DNA of 28,461 nt. It comes from Smittium mucronatum (lineage: Eukaryota; Kickxellomycota; Harpellomycetes; Harpellales; Legeriomycetaceae). The stretch is taken from assembly GCA_001953115.1 (NCBI GenBank), contig LSSL01000492.1, positions 1 through 28,461 on the forward strand. Reading direction: 5' to 3'. A program made the translations under genes and the position numbers. Each line of letters begins with the position of its first letter. Within the stretch, counting starts at the first letter, position 1. Below the pieces are notes generated by a model. It saw only the letters and a list, made by a program, of their open reading frames with translations, was not told the DNA's origin and made no database searches. Below, piece after piece: positions 1-10,399 of this stretch.

Positions 1-1
1 T

Positions 2-640
2 TCAAAAGGTGAAACCACCATCACCATAGTCAACAGGAAAAATAAAAATAACCAGTCTAAAATCCACCAATGGACGGTGGACCGAAAAATCGGCGGAAAA
101 GGAAACTGGACGAATCTTCAGCTGCTGTACCCTGACCTGAAACTTGGCCTCCAGGAAATTGGGAAAATGCGAATGGGGTCCTTCCGAACCATCCAGCGAC
201 TATCAAATATTAAATTTTTAGATGAAAAATAATAAAAATATTGCCCCATCTGCAAAATTGATTTGCCTGAAACTGTCAACCACATCTTATTAAATTGCTC
301 TCGATGGGATATACAGCGAAACGAAACGATCGGCCGGTTCATACCAGCACTGATCCGCTCGGACATAAAAAACCAACTTTCTAATTTCAATGAATCCCGG
401 TTGGGGATAGTTGGAAAACTCCTTGGGGGGGGAGTCTAAACATACTTTAAGTCAGCTACAGGCTGACACTGCTGATAATAAATTTTTGTTGGAAACTGCC
501 AAATTTCTGATTTCATCTTCATGCAACGAACAATTAAGTCCCAGAGTTTTCTTTATTCGCCAGCCACCTCAAAACTGGTCCAATTGCGTATGTATTTTAT
601 ATTTTTACAACAAGTTGGAGTTATTACAACTGGAGTAGGT
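2..640 (+). pseudogene. 3' end of a LINE (non-LTR retrotransposon) ORF, broken, copy 1
   Basis: Reading from base 2, one frame stays open through a basic stretch (TVDRKIGGKGNW, LGLQEIGKMRMGSFRTIQRL) typical of the region after LINE reverse transcriptase. Two adjacent stop codons follow at 230-235. The same frame continues into CPICKIDLPETVNHILLNC (242-298), a CX2C...HX4C finger like the one found after the RT of R2/R4/Dong-type LINEs, followed by SRWDIQRNETIGRF. The frame ends at 437 after an 8-G run (425-432). A one-base shift there restores an open frame (GESKHTLSQLQADTADNK...) to about 638, so a homopolymer indel probably broke it. The RT core would lie left of the window. This copy is visibly less AT-rich than its surroundings and looks younger than the related copy at 19.15-21.66 kb. 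A LINE is near certain; the exact clade (R4/Dong-like) is inference. Confidence 0.8.
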
Positions 641-1650
641 TTTTTAATGGGGCACTTCAACAACAGCTCGATCTCTTGAGTTTTATTGTTGGGGCGTAAG
701 AATTTTTCAGGAATTTGACTTGTGCATGCCGTTAACATTAATATTCAAAGTTTTGACTTATAATTATAATTTTGTATGTTTATTTTTTTATGTATATGAT
801 ATATATATATTATGTTTTTTATATTCATTTTTTTTATTCCATTGGTATAAAATGAAAGAGTTAGAACATGATTAGTATAGAACAAGTTTTTTTCTTTTTT
901 TGTCAAAATTTAAAGTAAAAGATAGAAATTGAGGCCGATTCAAAAGAGTGTAGCCCTAAATCACTAACTATTATAAGTGAATATCCTTAAATTTTCTTAG
1001 GCAAGCTAGATTTATCGTTTCTATTTTTCCCATACTCTTTAATTCTTTTGGAAGTGTTTTTATTTTTATATAAAATAAATGAAAAAAATATATAAAAAAT
1101 TGAAAGCTCTCCAGACGTTTTTTAAGCCTTTAAATCCTAAAACATTTAAACCAAAGAATAGATACCACCTTTAATTTCTATATGGCCTCTCTTTAAATGA
1201 TACTCTTTGTTTCTTAGTTCCTGCGCTCACTCTAATCATTTAAAATACTTTATCCCAGTTGGCGTTATAATTGGAAGTGTAAAAGAAAGGGAATCTCTTT
1301 CTGTTCTTACAATTCTATTCTATATTGATAGTAAGAAAAAAAAATTCAGAATAATATTCTTGGATATTGAATAATTTTAAAATTTAGACGGATGTATTTA
1401 ATTTATCATTTAAAATAGAGTAGTTTATATCAGATTCAGCTTTAAAAATATCAAATTCCATAAAAATCATTTTAAGGACTATAAAGAAAACATTACTGGC
1501 TTCAAACTTCAAAAAATTGAAAAAATAACAATAAGCGAGAATTATAAATTGTTCATGGATAGACTCTATCTCGATATATCTATAATGTAAATTATACCAA
1601 TAGGTGAAGTTTTTAAAAAATCTAAAATTTTGTTTACAGAAAATTGGGGA
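641..1650. other. AT-rich stretch, no gene seen
   Basis: This follows the LINE 3' end and may include its 3' untranslated region. It contains a short TA run near 798-809 and scattered A/T homopolymers. No coding frame, RNA gene or clear terminal repeat could be recognised. Confidence 0.5.
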
Positions 1651-1912
1651 AATTTTTCCGAGTTGGATAGCGCGTTAACTAAAATATCTAAAAATAATTT
1701 CAACTCTAATACTAGTTTTTTTTAAACGCATTATATATTTTCACCGTATAAAAATAGCTATCTTAAACAACTAAATAAAACATCAAAAGATGAATACACT
1801 AGAAAAAAAGGGAATAATAGAAATAATTCATTTATCAATTAAAAAATACACAATTACGAAGAGCTAAAAAAAGCCAGAGCTTTTTAAAATGAGCTAGAAT
1901 GAATTAGCATCA
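1651..1912 (+). pseudogene. Possible decayed ORF, unrecognised
   Basis: One plus-strand frame gives a protein-like string interrupted by only a few stops. It runs through NFSELDSALTKISKNN, then YLKQLNKTSKDEYTRKKGNN and NYEELKKARAF. The mix of charged and polar residues is less biased than random AT-rich DNA would give, which is the only reason to list it. No motif was recognised and no family can be assigned. It may be a remnant of another mobile element or chance. Confidence 0.2.
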
Positions 1913-4200
1913 TCTAATATCAAAACAACAGAGATACATATTTCGTCACTAAATAAAACAAATTTCAAGTAAAAATGGTAATTTTTGGCGATTTTATTAA
2001 ATATTATTCTAATCAAATATCCATTACATCCAAGTAATTATCTTGGGAGAGATTAGATGACCCTATAAAAGATTTTAGTAATATATATATATATTTAGTA
2101 AACTTATAACTAAAAAGATAGGATGATTTATGCTGTTCTTGCAGAAATTTTTTAAAAAGTAAATGGTGCTACCTTGTTTGTGCTTTTTTTTAAAATCATA
2201 AAAAATTAAACTTAATTAACATAAACATGTACAAAATATGAAAAATGTAAGAAGACCCAAAAAATAAAAAATAAACACTAGCTTGAAAGATTGTAATTTT
2301 ATCCAATAAGAAGAACTTTAATTTATATATTTTTATTAATTAAATAATTAATAAATAAAATACTACAAATAAAAATTGTGATTAATATTTTTTAAAAAAA
2401 ATAATAAATTTTATTGATAAAAATAATCGAAAATAGTTTTAAATAAAGGATAAGGAACTAAAAATAATTATAAAACTTGAAAATTCGAGGAAATAAATAA
2501 AAAATAAAATTATAATACGTTATTCTTAAAAAAATACGAAGTTTTAAGCGTATTAATACTGAATTTTTTGAAAGATAAAACCTAAAATGACAAAAAATAA
2601 GCAAGGCAGAGAAAATAAATCATAGATAAATATTTACTAATAGGCTACAGAAAAAAAAATTCCTGAAATAAATCGAAAAAAAACACTAGCTGTAATAATT
2701 GATATTGGATCAAAATTATCTGAGCTAAAGAAATAAATTGAATTTTGAGCAATTGTATTGATTAATTATGAAAAATATGCAAAAGAGGCTGTAGTATTAT
2801 TAAAAATGATCGTTTTAGTAGTCATAGTCAAGTTAGTATTAGTATTAGTATTAGTAGTAATAAACAATTGTTTTTTATTTTTATTTATTTTTTTGTATGC
2901 AATTTATTATTTATTATGTTTTTTTATCTATTTTGTTTTTGTGCTTATATTGTTATTATTCTTTTTAAAATTCTTAAATGAATTATTAAAATAAATTTTT
3001 TAATTATTCTTTGTAATAAAACAATTAATTTATTTTTTCGGGCTATAAATCATTTCAATAAAATGTCGCTGAGTTTTATAGTTTTTTATTTTATCAGTTT
3101 TTATTGTAATTGGATATTATTTTCGGTTTAATTTTTATTAAAATTCTAAATCGATATTTATTCTTTTGATTTAAAGTTAATTATAGCTAAAAAAAATATG
3201 TAATAGAATGTATATTAAATTTTCTATCCATAACTGATGCATAAAATATAAGCTCATTTGATTAGCTTAGCAAGTTCATTTATAAATCTGTTTAAATAAA
3301 TATTAATCAAAGAATTTTTACATTAGATTTTAAAATAAAATTAAAAACAATTTGATATGAATGAATCTCATGAACACGACTTTGAAGTCTTTATATAAAA
3401 TTTTAAATAAAATTTAATCCATTTGATTTTCAATTTTTTATCTTCAAAAATTATATGTTTTTTATTATTTAAAAAAATTATAAAAGCTTGCTAATTTTTA
3501 TGGAAATTTTTTAATTGAAGTTTTTTAACCAATAAAGACTAAAAGTTTAACTTATTTTCTACAGGGTCAAATATTTTGAGATCTATACTAATATAAAATT
3601 TACAATATATAGGCATTAAAAATATTTGAATCAAATTAAAAAATATAATTTATGTAAGATAAGCTTTTTTTATTAATAATATTAATCATTTATATTGGCC
3701 ATTTTTGTTTTGGGAAATTTAAAAAAACAAATAATAATTGACATTAATTTATCAAATTTGATTTAAAATTTCCAAATAATTACATAAATAGATTTTTTTA
3801 ACTTAATTTGACGAATGAAGTCATTTTTGTTTTTTAGCAACACAAGCTGATTGCTACTAATCAAATTTGTTTAAATTTTACAATTTAACCTAAAATTATT
3901 ACGCGAAATCAAGATAAGATACTTTTTTTTAAAAAATATATACTACTAAAAGTAATGCATTATGGTATCCTTACCATCTCTAGAAAATTAGCTTGAAATC
4001 GGAGGGATTATCTCAATATTCCCACATCTTATATATAATATTGATTGATATTGCATTTTATTTGACAGGGTGGTCATAATAAGTTAACCCAAATATATTA
4101 TCGCCTCTGCCATGTTTGACTTGACACTAAGTTCCAATCTGTAATAGGTATCGAAAATAGTAAATTTGGACCAAAAAGCATGCAATACTATTTTTTCACA
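1913..4200. other. Very AT-rich stretch, no gene seen
   Basis: Almost entirely A/T-rich sequence with homopolymers and short TA runs (near 2083-2094). A small TATTAG repeat lies inside it. The 78-codon open frame at 2758-2994 is a product of base composition (runs of Val, Leu, Phe and Ile) and has no domain character. Nothing else could be supported. Confidence 0.5.
2833..2856. repeat. Short TATTAG microsatellite
   Basis: About four copies of a TATTAG hexamer followed by TAG/TAA variants. It resembles the longer TATTAC array at 22.87 kb in composition. It is too short and too internal to be telomeric. Confidence 0.7.
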
Positions 4201-4978
4201 ATGTTTCTAGCATTGGACGCCAGAATTTTCCCACTTTCTAGAGCTTTAGGTATTGGGGTATTTTTTTTTAGCACCATTAATCCTGAAGATTTCATTAGTT
4301 CTGGTTATACTCTCAACATATAGTGGCTTTTTGTGAAAATTTGTGTTTATAAACATCCTTTTGACCATAATATCTCCGCCTTTGAAGTGTGGAGTAGGGA
4401 ATTTTTTTTTACACCTTATAATTGTAGTTGGAATATGCAATTAATAGACATATCAGAGATTCGTAAAAACATTTATTTCACAACACGCTTAACTGGTTGA
4501 CCTTTTCTTTTTTTTTTTTCCCTTGGAAACAATTATTACCAAATTAAATGTTTCATAGTTTAATATTAATCTTGCACCATTGATTTGATGATTATTTCTA
4601 GAGTGTAGGAATCCGCATAATGTTGTTAGGTATCATCATTTTGTTGTAAGTATTGATAAATCCATTTTTCTAGTTTCTCCTCACTCCTGTAGCTTGGATA
4701 TGATCGATGATATGTTTATTTCAGGACTAACTAATTTTTTTTCTCCGTTTCATCTATCGCTATCAAGAAATCTTTTGTGCACTTTGACTTTTCCATATTT
4801 CTTAAATATAAAATCAAGTTTAAAATTGCAAATTTATAAGATCAAATCGTGTTGAAATTGAACTTAATTGTTATAAAAAAATATAAAGATAGTTTAACTT
4901 GTGATTGGCTTGAATTAAGGCTGATTTTTTGTTTTTTAGTCTCACGTATAGAAACTTCTGTTGGGTAGAATGGTACTT

Positions 4979-5215
4979 TTATCTACGTTTTGCCTCTCTT
5001 TGGCCAGAAAATATGGTTTTAATGGCGGTATCAGACAAAATTTGAGCTTTAATGTTACCCCACAGATCCGAAACGACATAATGCACCTGTTCTTGACGTT
5101 TAATAGCGGTGGCTTTCTGTTTTTCGAATCTGGAACTTCTGATATCATTTGAAAGTGTAAAGGTGAAAACACTGACCATCTCATTACGAGGGGAAACCAT
5201 ATCTCTATCCTCCAT
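4979..5215 (-). pseudogene. Decayed coding fragment, unrecognised (possibly retroelement gag-like)
   Basis: The minus strand is open for 78 codons and has a protein-like composition, with segments FEKQKATAIKRQEQVHYVVS, DLWGNIKAQILSDTAIKTI and a basic end GQREAKRRR. Local GC is slightly higher than in the flanks. The basic, helical character recalls the C-terminal part of DIRS/Ngaro-type Gag, which normally precedes the RT, but no RT motif was found downstream on this strand (4.2-4.95 kb), so this is only a suggestion. The overlapping plus-strand frame (4961-5152) and the second minus-strand frame (4942-5184) are best treated as shadows. Confidence 0.3.
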
Positions 5216-5655
5216 AGTGGTTTATCCGAAGCTATTGCTAGATGTTATATCAGGATCTTCTGATATATTTGGATTATAAGATTACAATAAAGTCGGCAGT
5301 ATTTTTACTCAGTCTAAACTCTTGAAGGCTAAGGCGCTCTACCTCATCAATTTATTGTCGGAGAACTAACTATAATAGTTTTATAAAGTATTTTTTGTTT
5401 TAGATGAGAAAAAATATACATCTTTTACTCCTTAGAGTTTAACATCTCTGAAAATGTCTGGTCCAAGCAAGAAGTTTTGTTTGTGCTGTCATTTTTATGT
5501 TTGCATCTACTGGACTAATTTTTTACACTAAATAAGCCACCTGAAGATACGTATTCTTAACCAAGAATATAACGTAGATTTTATAAAAAATATGTTACAA
5601 TTTGGGAGAGGTGGTTCCTTCAAACCTCTTCATTTATGGAAGAGCTGTTGTTTTT

Positions 5656-5871
5656 TCATAGTAAATCAGAACCAAACGATTTATAATTTCCAGGAAATGA
5701 GGAGAGTATAAAATTTCCAACTATTATTTTCTGTTGAAACGAATTGAAAATATCAAAGATTAATATCAAATCACATATTATTGGTACCGAAACTATTTCC
5801 CAGAAGTTATCTTTGTAATATTGGAGAATTCCTTCATTTAGGTTTCGGGAAGGAAATAAATCCCTTTTCAA
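5656..5871 (-). pseudogene. Possible decayed coding fragment, unrecognised
   Basis: A 71-codon minus-strand frame begins KRDLFPSRNLNEGILQYYKD and continues into a hydrophobic segment. Further upstream on the same strand (near 6.05-6.15 kb) another frame gives KDSENLRDVKKALKGLASL, a helix-like charged segment. Together with 4979-5215 these could be parts of one frameshifted minus-strand gene spanning about 4.95-6.15 kb. No catalytic or binding motif was recognised. Confidence 0.22.
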
Positions 5872-6428
5872 AATTTAGTTTGTGAAACCTGAAAGACAGT
5901 TTTTAAATAGCCGGTTCTTTAAGAATTAACTTTAATTTCCACTAATTATTCTTCACTAAAACTTTATTTTTCAGCTCACGCAATTCAGATGGGCATGGGA
6001 TGTTAAGTTAGCAGTGTAATTTAAATTTCTTGAGCCTTTCCTATTAAACTCGCCAAACCTTTCAAAGCTTTTTTTACATCTCTCAGATTCTCTGAATCTT
6101 TCCTACTGGAGTACCTGAACTTAGATGAAGAGGTATTGAAGCTCATCTCACTTAAATTGATTATCATTCCCATTTAAGTTATCGATTAAAATGGTGCTTA
6201 TATGAAAATTTACATCTTAAGCTTGCATCTTTTCCTTTCAACTTAATTTACATCAGCTGTGTTTGGTTGATGTACTTTTAGGTAATTCCGAATACAGAGC
6301 TATATCCTGAAATAATAATAGACTTGGGGGAGATTCGTTTCATTAGAATCTGTGCTGCCAATAATTTTATATTTGGTTTTATCAAAAATTATAAAAAAAA
6401 ATCTATTGCAGATTTTTTTAGAAATAGG

Positions 6429-6625
6429 TACTATAATATATATTTAACGGACTGGAATAAAGAAATAGTCAAAAATTAAAAGAAAAATATATCAGAAATT
6501 TTCGTGTAAAAGTATACTATAAAATATTTTGACCTGACTGGAATGAAGTACTGGAAAAAATCATAAGGCGAAAATAAATAGAAAAGATATACTGTAAAAC
6601 TTATGCCAAAATTTTTTTACCGGAA
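6429..6625. repeat. Degenerate tandem repeat, roughly 75-85 bp
   Basis: The word TACTATAA or a variant occurs at 6429, 6515 and 6590. Each is followed some 20 bases later by a CTGGAAT- or CCGGAAT-like word (clear at 6450 and 6535). The copies are strongly diverged. The repeat abuts the palindromic element on its left side but does not share its ends. Confidence 0.4.
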
Positions 6626-6869
6626 TTTAATATTTCCATAACTAAAATCATGAGAAAAATTAATTATCTGAATTATATTAAATCAAATACTCCAAAATTA
6701 AATTATGCAAGCCTGAATAAAAGACAAAAACAAAAAATTATAGCAATTAATTGTATAACAAAATTTGAAATAAATCCATCGCCCTGGAATTTCAAAACTA
6801 AAAATTGAGAAACTGAAAACAAAGGGAGTGAAAAAATCATATATCAATATCCCACAAACGAATCTAAAA

Positions 6870-7811
6870 TACACCTTTTCTAAGGCAAATTCAGAAAAGA
6901 TGTAAGCAAATAAAAAAAAAGTGAAACCAATTTGGAAATAGTACGGCAAAATCAGATTAAAGTGAAAATTAATTGTGAATAAGTGAATGTAAAATTTGGT
7001 CTCAATGCACCCAATTAAAACAAAATTAAAAATTAATATGAAAAAGTGCATCCAATTACAATAAAAGTAAATTTAAATCGGAAAAAAGTGAATCCGGATT
7101 GGTTTAAATAAAATGAAAATAATTTATAGGTTAATTATATGTTTATGATTAGGGGGAAAAATAGGTGGTAATTTCTAAGCTTATTTTACAAGTTTTTGAA
7201 TTACAGAGCAGAAAATGTGTATATGCAAATTTATTGGTTTTTAATAATAAAATATGTTCCTACTTTAAAAAGGCATCAGATTATTTCCATTAAAAGAATC
7301 AAAATAATTTTTTAAAGATATTTTGTCACATCAAATTTTTTTACAATACTGCATCATTAAAACCCAAAATTTAAGAGAAAATAGGAATTTCTGATTAATA
7401 AAAAATCCCATGGATTAAAAAGTACTTTTTCTTTGAAATATCAAAACTTAATAAATATTTCCTTTCTAAGTTTACTTTTTATAGAAATTTTATAAATATC
7501 ATGTTGAAAATATATGAAGCTTTTTAAATTAGATTTTATTTTTTCAATTTATATAAATAGAACCAAGAATTTCTAACGGAAAATTTTTTTTCCTATATCC
7601 AGGGGAAAATAAAATAGATATTTTCAATTTTTCAGAACAGCGGTAGTACACCTTTTCAATGCAATTTTGAAAAAAGTGGGGCCAAAATAAAAAAAAGTAA
7701 ATCCAATTTGAAAAAAGTGAAAGTTAATAAAAAATAAGTAGAAATAAATTAAAAATAAGTGAATTAAAATTGGTCATAGTGCATCCAATAAAAGAAAAAG
7801 TGAAATTGAAT
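6870..7811 (+). repeat. Left inverted arm of the palindrome
   Basis: This 942-bp arm begins TACACCTTTTCTAAGG. Within it, 6870-7105 and 7647-7811 are diverged direct repeats of each other. Both begin TACACCTTTTC and both consist of ~21-bp units. They flank a non-repeated core (about 7106-7646). Confidence 0.9.
6900..7105 (+). repeat. Outer block of phased 21-bp repeats, left arm
   Basis: The core word AAGTG, or a close variant (AGTA, AATG), recurs with GT at 6921, 6941, 6962, 6983, 7005, 7046, 7067 and 7088. One weak unit falls near 7025. The mean spacing is about 21 bases. A rough unit is AAAAAGTGNATCCAATTNGA. The mirror-image block lies at 8670-8875. Confidence 0.8.
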
Positions 7812-7880
7812 TCGAAATAGAGCGAAAATTTATTAAAAAAGTTAATATAAATTCGAAGAAAGTGAAAAAATTCCATGGAT
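7655..7880 (+). repeat. Inner block of phased 21-bp repeats, left arm and spacer
   Basis: GT of the core word falls at 7676, 7697, 7717, 7738, 7759, 7779, 7800, 7841 and 7862, with a weak unit at 7822. The spacing is 19-22 bases and averages about 20.7. The phase runs past the end of the inverted arm (7811) into the spacer, so the array is older than, or independent of, the present arm boundary. The mirror block covers about 7964-8120. Confidence 0.8.
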
Positions 7881-7963
7881 TTAGATGTATCAATCTTTCT
7901 TTTTAAAATAACCGCAAACTTAAACTATTAACCCTATGGAATTTTTAATTTTACTAAATTGAG
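7812..7963. other. Spacer between the palindrome arms
   Basis: A 152-bp asymmetric centre. Its left half continues the 21-bp repeats. Its right half is AT-rich with CTATGGAATTTTT, which loosely mirrors CCATGGAATT... read from the other side near 7873-7880, at a different offset. This may be a decayed continuation of the palindrome. No coding or regulatory site was seen. Confidence 0.6.
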
Positions 7964-8905
7964 ATTAAATTTCACTTTTTCTTTAATTGGATGCACTATG
8001 ACCAATTTTAATTCACTTATTTTTAATTTATTTCTACTTATTTTTTATTAACTTTCACTTTTTTCAAATTGGATTTACTTTTTTTTATTTTGGCCCCACT
8101 TTTTTCAAAATTGCATTGAAAAGGTGTACTACCGCTGTTCTGAAAAATTGAAAATATCTATTTTATTTTCCCCTGGATATAGGAAAAAAAATTTTCCGTT
8201 AGAAATTCTTGGTTCTATTTATATAAATTGAAAAAATAAAATCTAATTTAAAAAGCTTCATATATTTTCAACATGATATTTATAAAATTTCTATAAAAAG
8301 TAAACTTAGAAAGGAAATATTTATTAAGTTTTGATATTTCAAAGAAAAAGTACTTTTTAATCCATGGGATTTTTTATTAATCAGAAATTCCTATTTTCTC
8401 TTAAATTTTGGGTTTTAATGATGCAGTATTGTAAAAAAATTTGATGTGACAAAATATCTTTAAAAAATTATTTTGATTCTTTTAATGGAAATAATCTGAT
8501 GCCTTTTTAAAGTAGGAACATATTTTATTATTAAAAACCAATAAATTTGCATATACACATTTTCTGCTCTGTAATTCAAAAACTTGTAAAATAAGCTTAG
8601 AAATTACCACCTATTTTTCCCCCTAATCATAAACATATAATTAACCTATAAATTATTTTCATTTTATTTAAACCAATCCGGATTCACTTTTTTCCGATTT
8701 AAATTTACTTTTATTGTAATTGGATGCACTTTTTCATATTAATTTTTAATTTTGTTTTAATTGGGTGCATTGAGACCAAATTTTACATTCACTTATTCAC
8801 AATTAATTTTCACTTTAATCTGATTTTGCCGTACTATTTCCAAATTGGTTTCACTTTTTTTTTATTTGCTTACATCTTTTCTGAATTTGCCTTAGAAAAG
8901 GTGTA
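7964..8905 (-). repeat. Right inverted arm of the palindrome
   Basis: Exact inverted counterpart of the left arm apart from two inner mismatches. It ends GAAAAGGTGTA at 8905, after which similarity to the left flank stops. It carries the mirror copies of both 21-bp repeat blocks. Confidence 0.9.
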
Positions 8906-9500
8906 GATTTATGATTTCAAAAATCACCAAAATCTTCAGATTTTTTAGAGTCATGAAGAAATAATGTTGTTATTATATACAATTCAGCAATTTCATAAAT
9001 ACTTAGAAGATTTTGAGGAAAAAATGATAGATCTTTTAATCAGTAAAAAATAACCAGTAAAATTATTAATAAAATTATCTTAATCTTATAAATATAAATG
9101 TAAATGTAAATATTATCGTATAGTGATTTAATTTTTAGATTAATATCATTAAGTAAATTAAACTCAAATAATTAGTATTTAGAAGTAGTACTCCCAAAAT
9201 AAATTCAGCTAAAATTGGCATAAGTTTAGTACTAGTGTGTATCAATAAAGGATACCGTCTAAATTCGCAAAATAATATTACTATTTAATAATGTTTGTAA
9301 ATATATTGGTTTCCTCTAATTTTCTGTCAGAATTATTGAATCAATTTTTCTTGTTAATAATCATAATATTTAATCCACATCGTTCCTACCTTCGGAAACA
9401 CTTATCAGGAGAATTTTTCAGCTTAATATTCCCCAAATTTTAATCTAACCTGCGCTTGGAATAAAGGCTGATCACATAAACCAAGTTAATAAACTTTAAA
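8906..9500. other. AT-rich stretch, no gene seen
   Basis: Sequence to the right of the palindrome, with a minor TAAATG-type repeat near 9095-9115. The far C-terminal part of the minus-strand RT relic next to it may extend into this stretch, but I could not recognise it. Confidence 0.4.
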
Positions 9501-10070
9501 GATTGCTACCAATATAAATATTTTTCGAAAAACTTCTTTCGTTTCTCCTAAGATCAAAATATCATGTAAATACGATGATATTTATATTTAGCTTTTTTCG
9601 ACCATTTCAATATCTGACTGAGAAATTTGATGAAGGTGTTATGGTAGAGTATAGTTTGAATGGGAACAATTTGAATTGGTAACTACTCCAGCTACAATAA
9701 AATTGTCGTTACTTCTTTCAATTATTATGGATGAGTATGTGCATGAAAGAATTATTCAGGATGAGGAAGTCTTGAAATCCTTTCTATAGATCATACGAAA
9801 AATTTAGGCAAAAATTATATCTTTAAATTATTCTATTTCACGCTTGGTCCAGTATCTTTAGGCTTAGGACCTGTATTATTACCCTTGTCTTTTTTTATTA
9901 CGACGAAAATATCACTATGAAATCTGGGATTCAGCGTTTTGACCTCCTCAATTGCGTTCTTCGAGAAAAAAGACGCGATCGCACCTATCAGTAAAAAATA
10001 AGGTACAGAATATATCTTTCTTTTTTACCAATTCAGGAAATTTTTCATCTGCTGAGGTTCTGTAAGAAAT
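9500..10070 (-). pseudogene. DIRS/Ngaro-like retrotransposon reverse transcriptase relic, copy 2
   Basis: Read on the minus strand, RT blocks appear in the correct order across several frames. At about 9981-9892 there is KNAIEEVKTLNPRFHSDIFV followed by VIKKDKG, which matches the RT N-terminal block (usually ...GAIEEV...FYS..FVVPKKDGG). Around 9770-9652, FMHILIH and YQFKLFPF match the HIPI and YEF..LPFGL blocks, although the usual Gly after PF has become Lys. At 9561-9572 the catalytic box reads YLHD, within YLHDILILGETKEVF, so the first catalytic Asp has become His. Stops and frameshifts lie between blocks, and no RNase H or tyrosine recombinase domain was recognised downstream. The HIPI/PFGL pattern favours the DIRS/Ngaro group over gypsy. 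The element is inactive. Confidence 0.7.
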
Positions 10071-10258
10071 ATTTTTTAGGATTTCTAAATCCTAGAACCT
10101 TTAGATTCAGTTCTGTTTTCTTCAATGAAATCTGGAGCATTTCTCAATGATTTCTTGAGAATTATTGCTGCACATTAATTCTTTTCTGTTAAATGAAGCA
10201 TCGTGAGGTGTTCACTTACTAGGGATATGCACAGGTTTTATATTAAGACCCTCTTCAT

Positions 10259-10295
10259 CTACCCGGACGTCTCCTGCGAAATCTTGTCCGGGTGG
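10259..10295. other. GC-rich stem-loop
   Basis: ACCCGGAC at 10261-10268 pairs perfectly with GTCCGGGT at 10286-10293. A G-T wobble and one further C-G pair extend the stem, around a 17-base loop. The stem is strikingly GC-rich for its surroundings. On the minus strand it lies about 200 bases before the RT relic and could be coding there (PPGQDFAGDVRVDEE), so a structural role is unproven. Confidence 0.5.
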
Positions 10296-10399
10296 AGTTA
10301 CTTTTTACTGAGGAGATAGTGTTTGCAGTATCAGCAGTTTGCACATGAGTAGGTTTTCTGCATGTAAAATTTTGTAAACAGAACTTCCGGTGGTCGTGA

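Larger units (their letters stand above)
6870..8905. mobile_element. Foldback-like element: 2-kb palindrome with 942-bp inverted arms
   Basis: Bases 6870-7811 are the reverse complement of 7964-8905. The two coordinates always sum to 15775, so there is no net indel. By eye I found only two mismatches (7790/7985 and 7808/7967), both near the inner edge. The outer ends are sharp, TACACCTTTTC and GAAAAGGTGTA, and homology stops exactly there. A TA dinucleotide at each end is compatible with a TA target duplication, as in Tc1/mariner-type transposition, but it is part of the palindrome and so not decisive. No longer target duplication was seen. Each arm has a subterminal block of phased ~21-bp repeats at both its outer and inner end, around about 540 bp of other sequence. 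Long inverted repeats built of short tandem repeats are characteristic of Foldback (FB/TU) elements. No transposase is encoded. The identical 60-codon frames in the two arms are composition artefacts. Confidence 0.85.

Noticed and set aside
230..235. Reading TAA TAA as sense codons, which would imply an altered genetic code
   Set aside because: All other recognised coding relics also carry TAG and TGA stops along with frameshifts, so simple pseudogene decay explains the two stops.
2833..2856. A telomere-like TTAG-containing repeat
   Set aside because: Only about four copies, internal, with a TATTAG unit not typical of telomeres. An ordinary microsatellite is sufficient.
4246..4440. A minus-strand 64-codon frame with a possible DNA transposon origin
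   Set aside because: I looked for Merlin, Tc1/mariner and piggyBac catalytic blocks in 4.0-4.9 kb on the minus strand and found nothing beyond an isolated IDE-like triplet.
7655..7880. CRISPR-like regular repeats
   Set aside because: The spacing is 21 bases with the unit itself about 21 bases long, so there are no spacers. The repeats are diverged, present in four mirrored blocks, and the context is eukaryotic.
6698..8906. Two minus/plus open frames sharing the same 60-residue start (6698-7051 and 8724-8906)
   Set aside because: They are identical because they lie in the two arms of the palindrome. The translation is dominated by Phe, Ile, Leu and Tyr and follows the 21-bp (7-codon) DNA repeat, so it reflects the repeat and not a protein.
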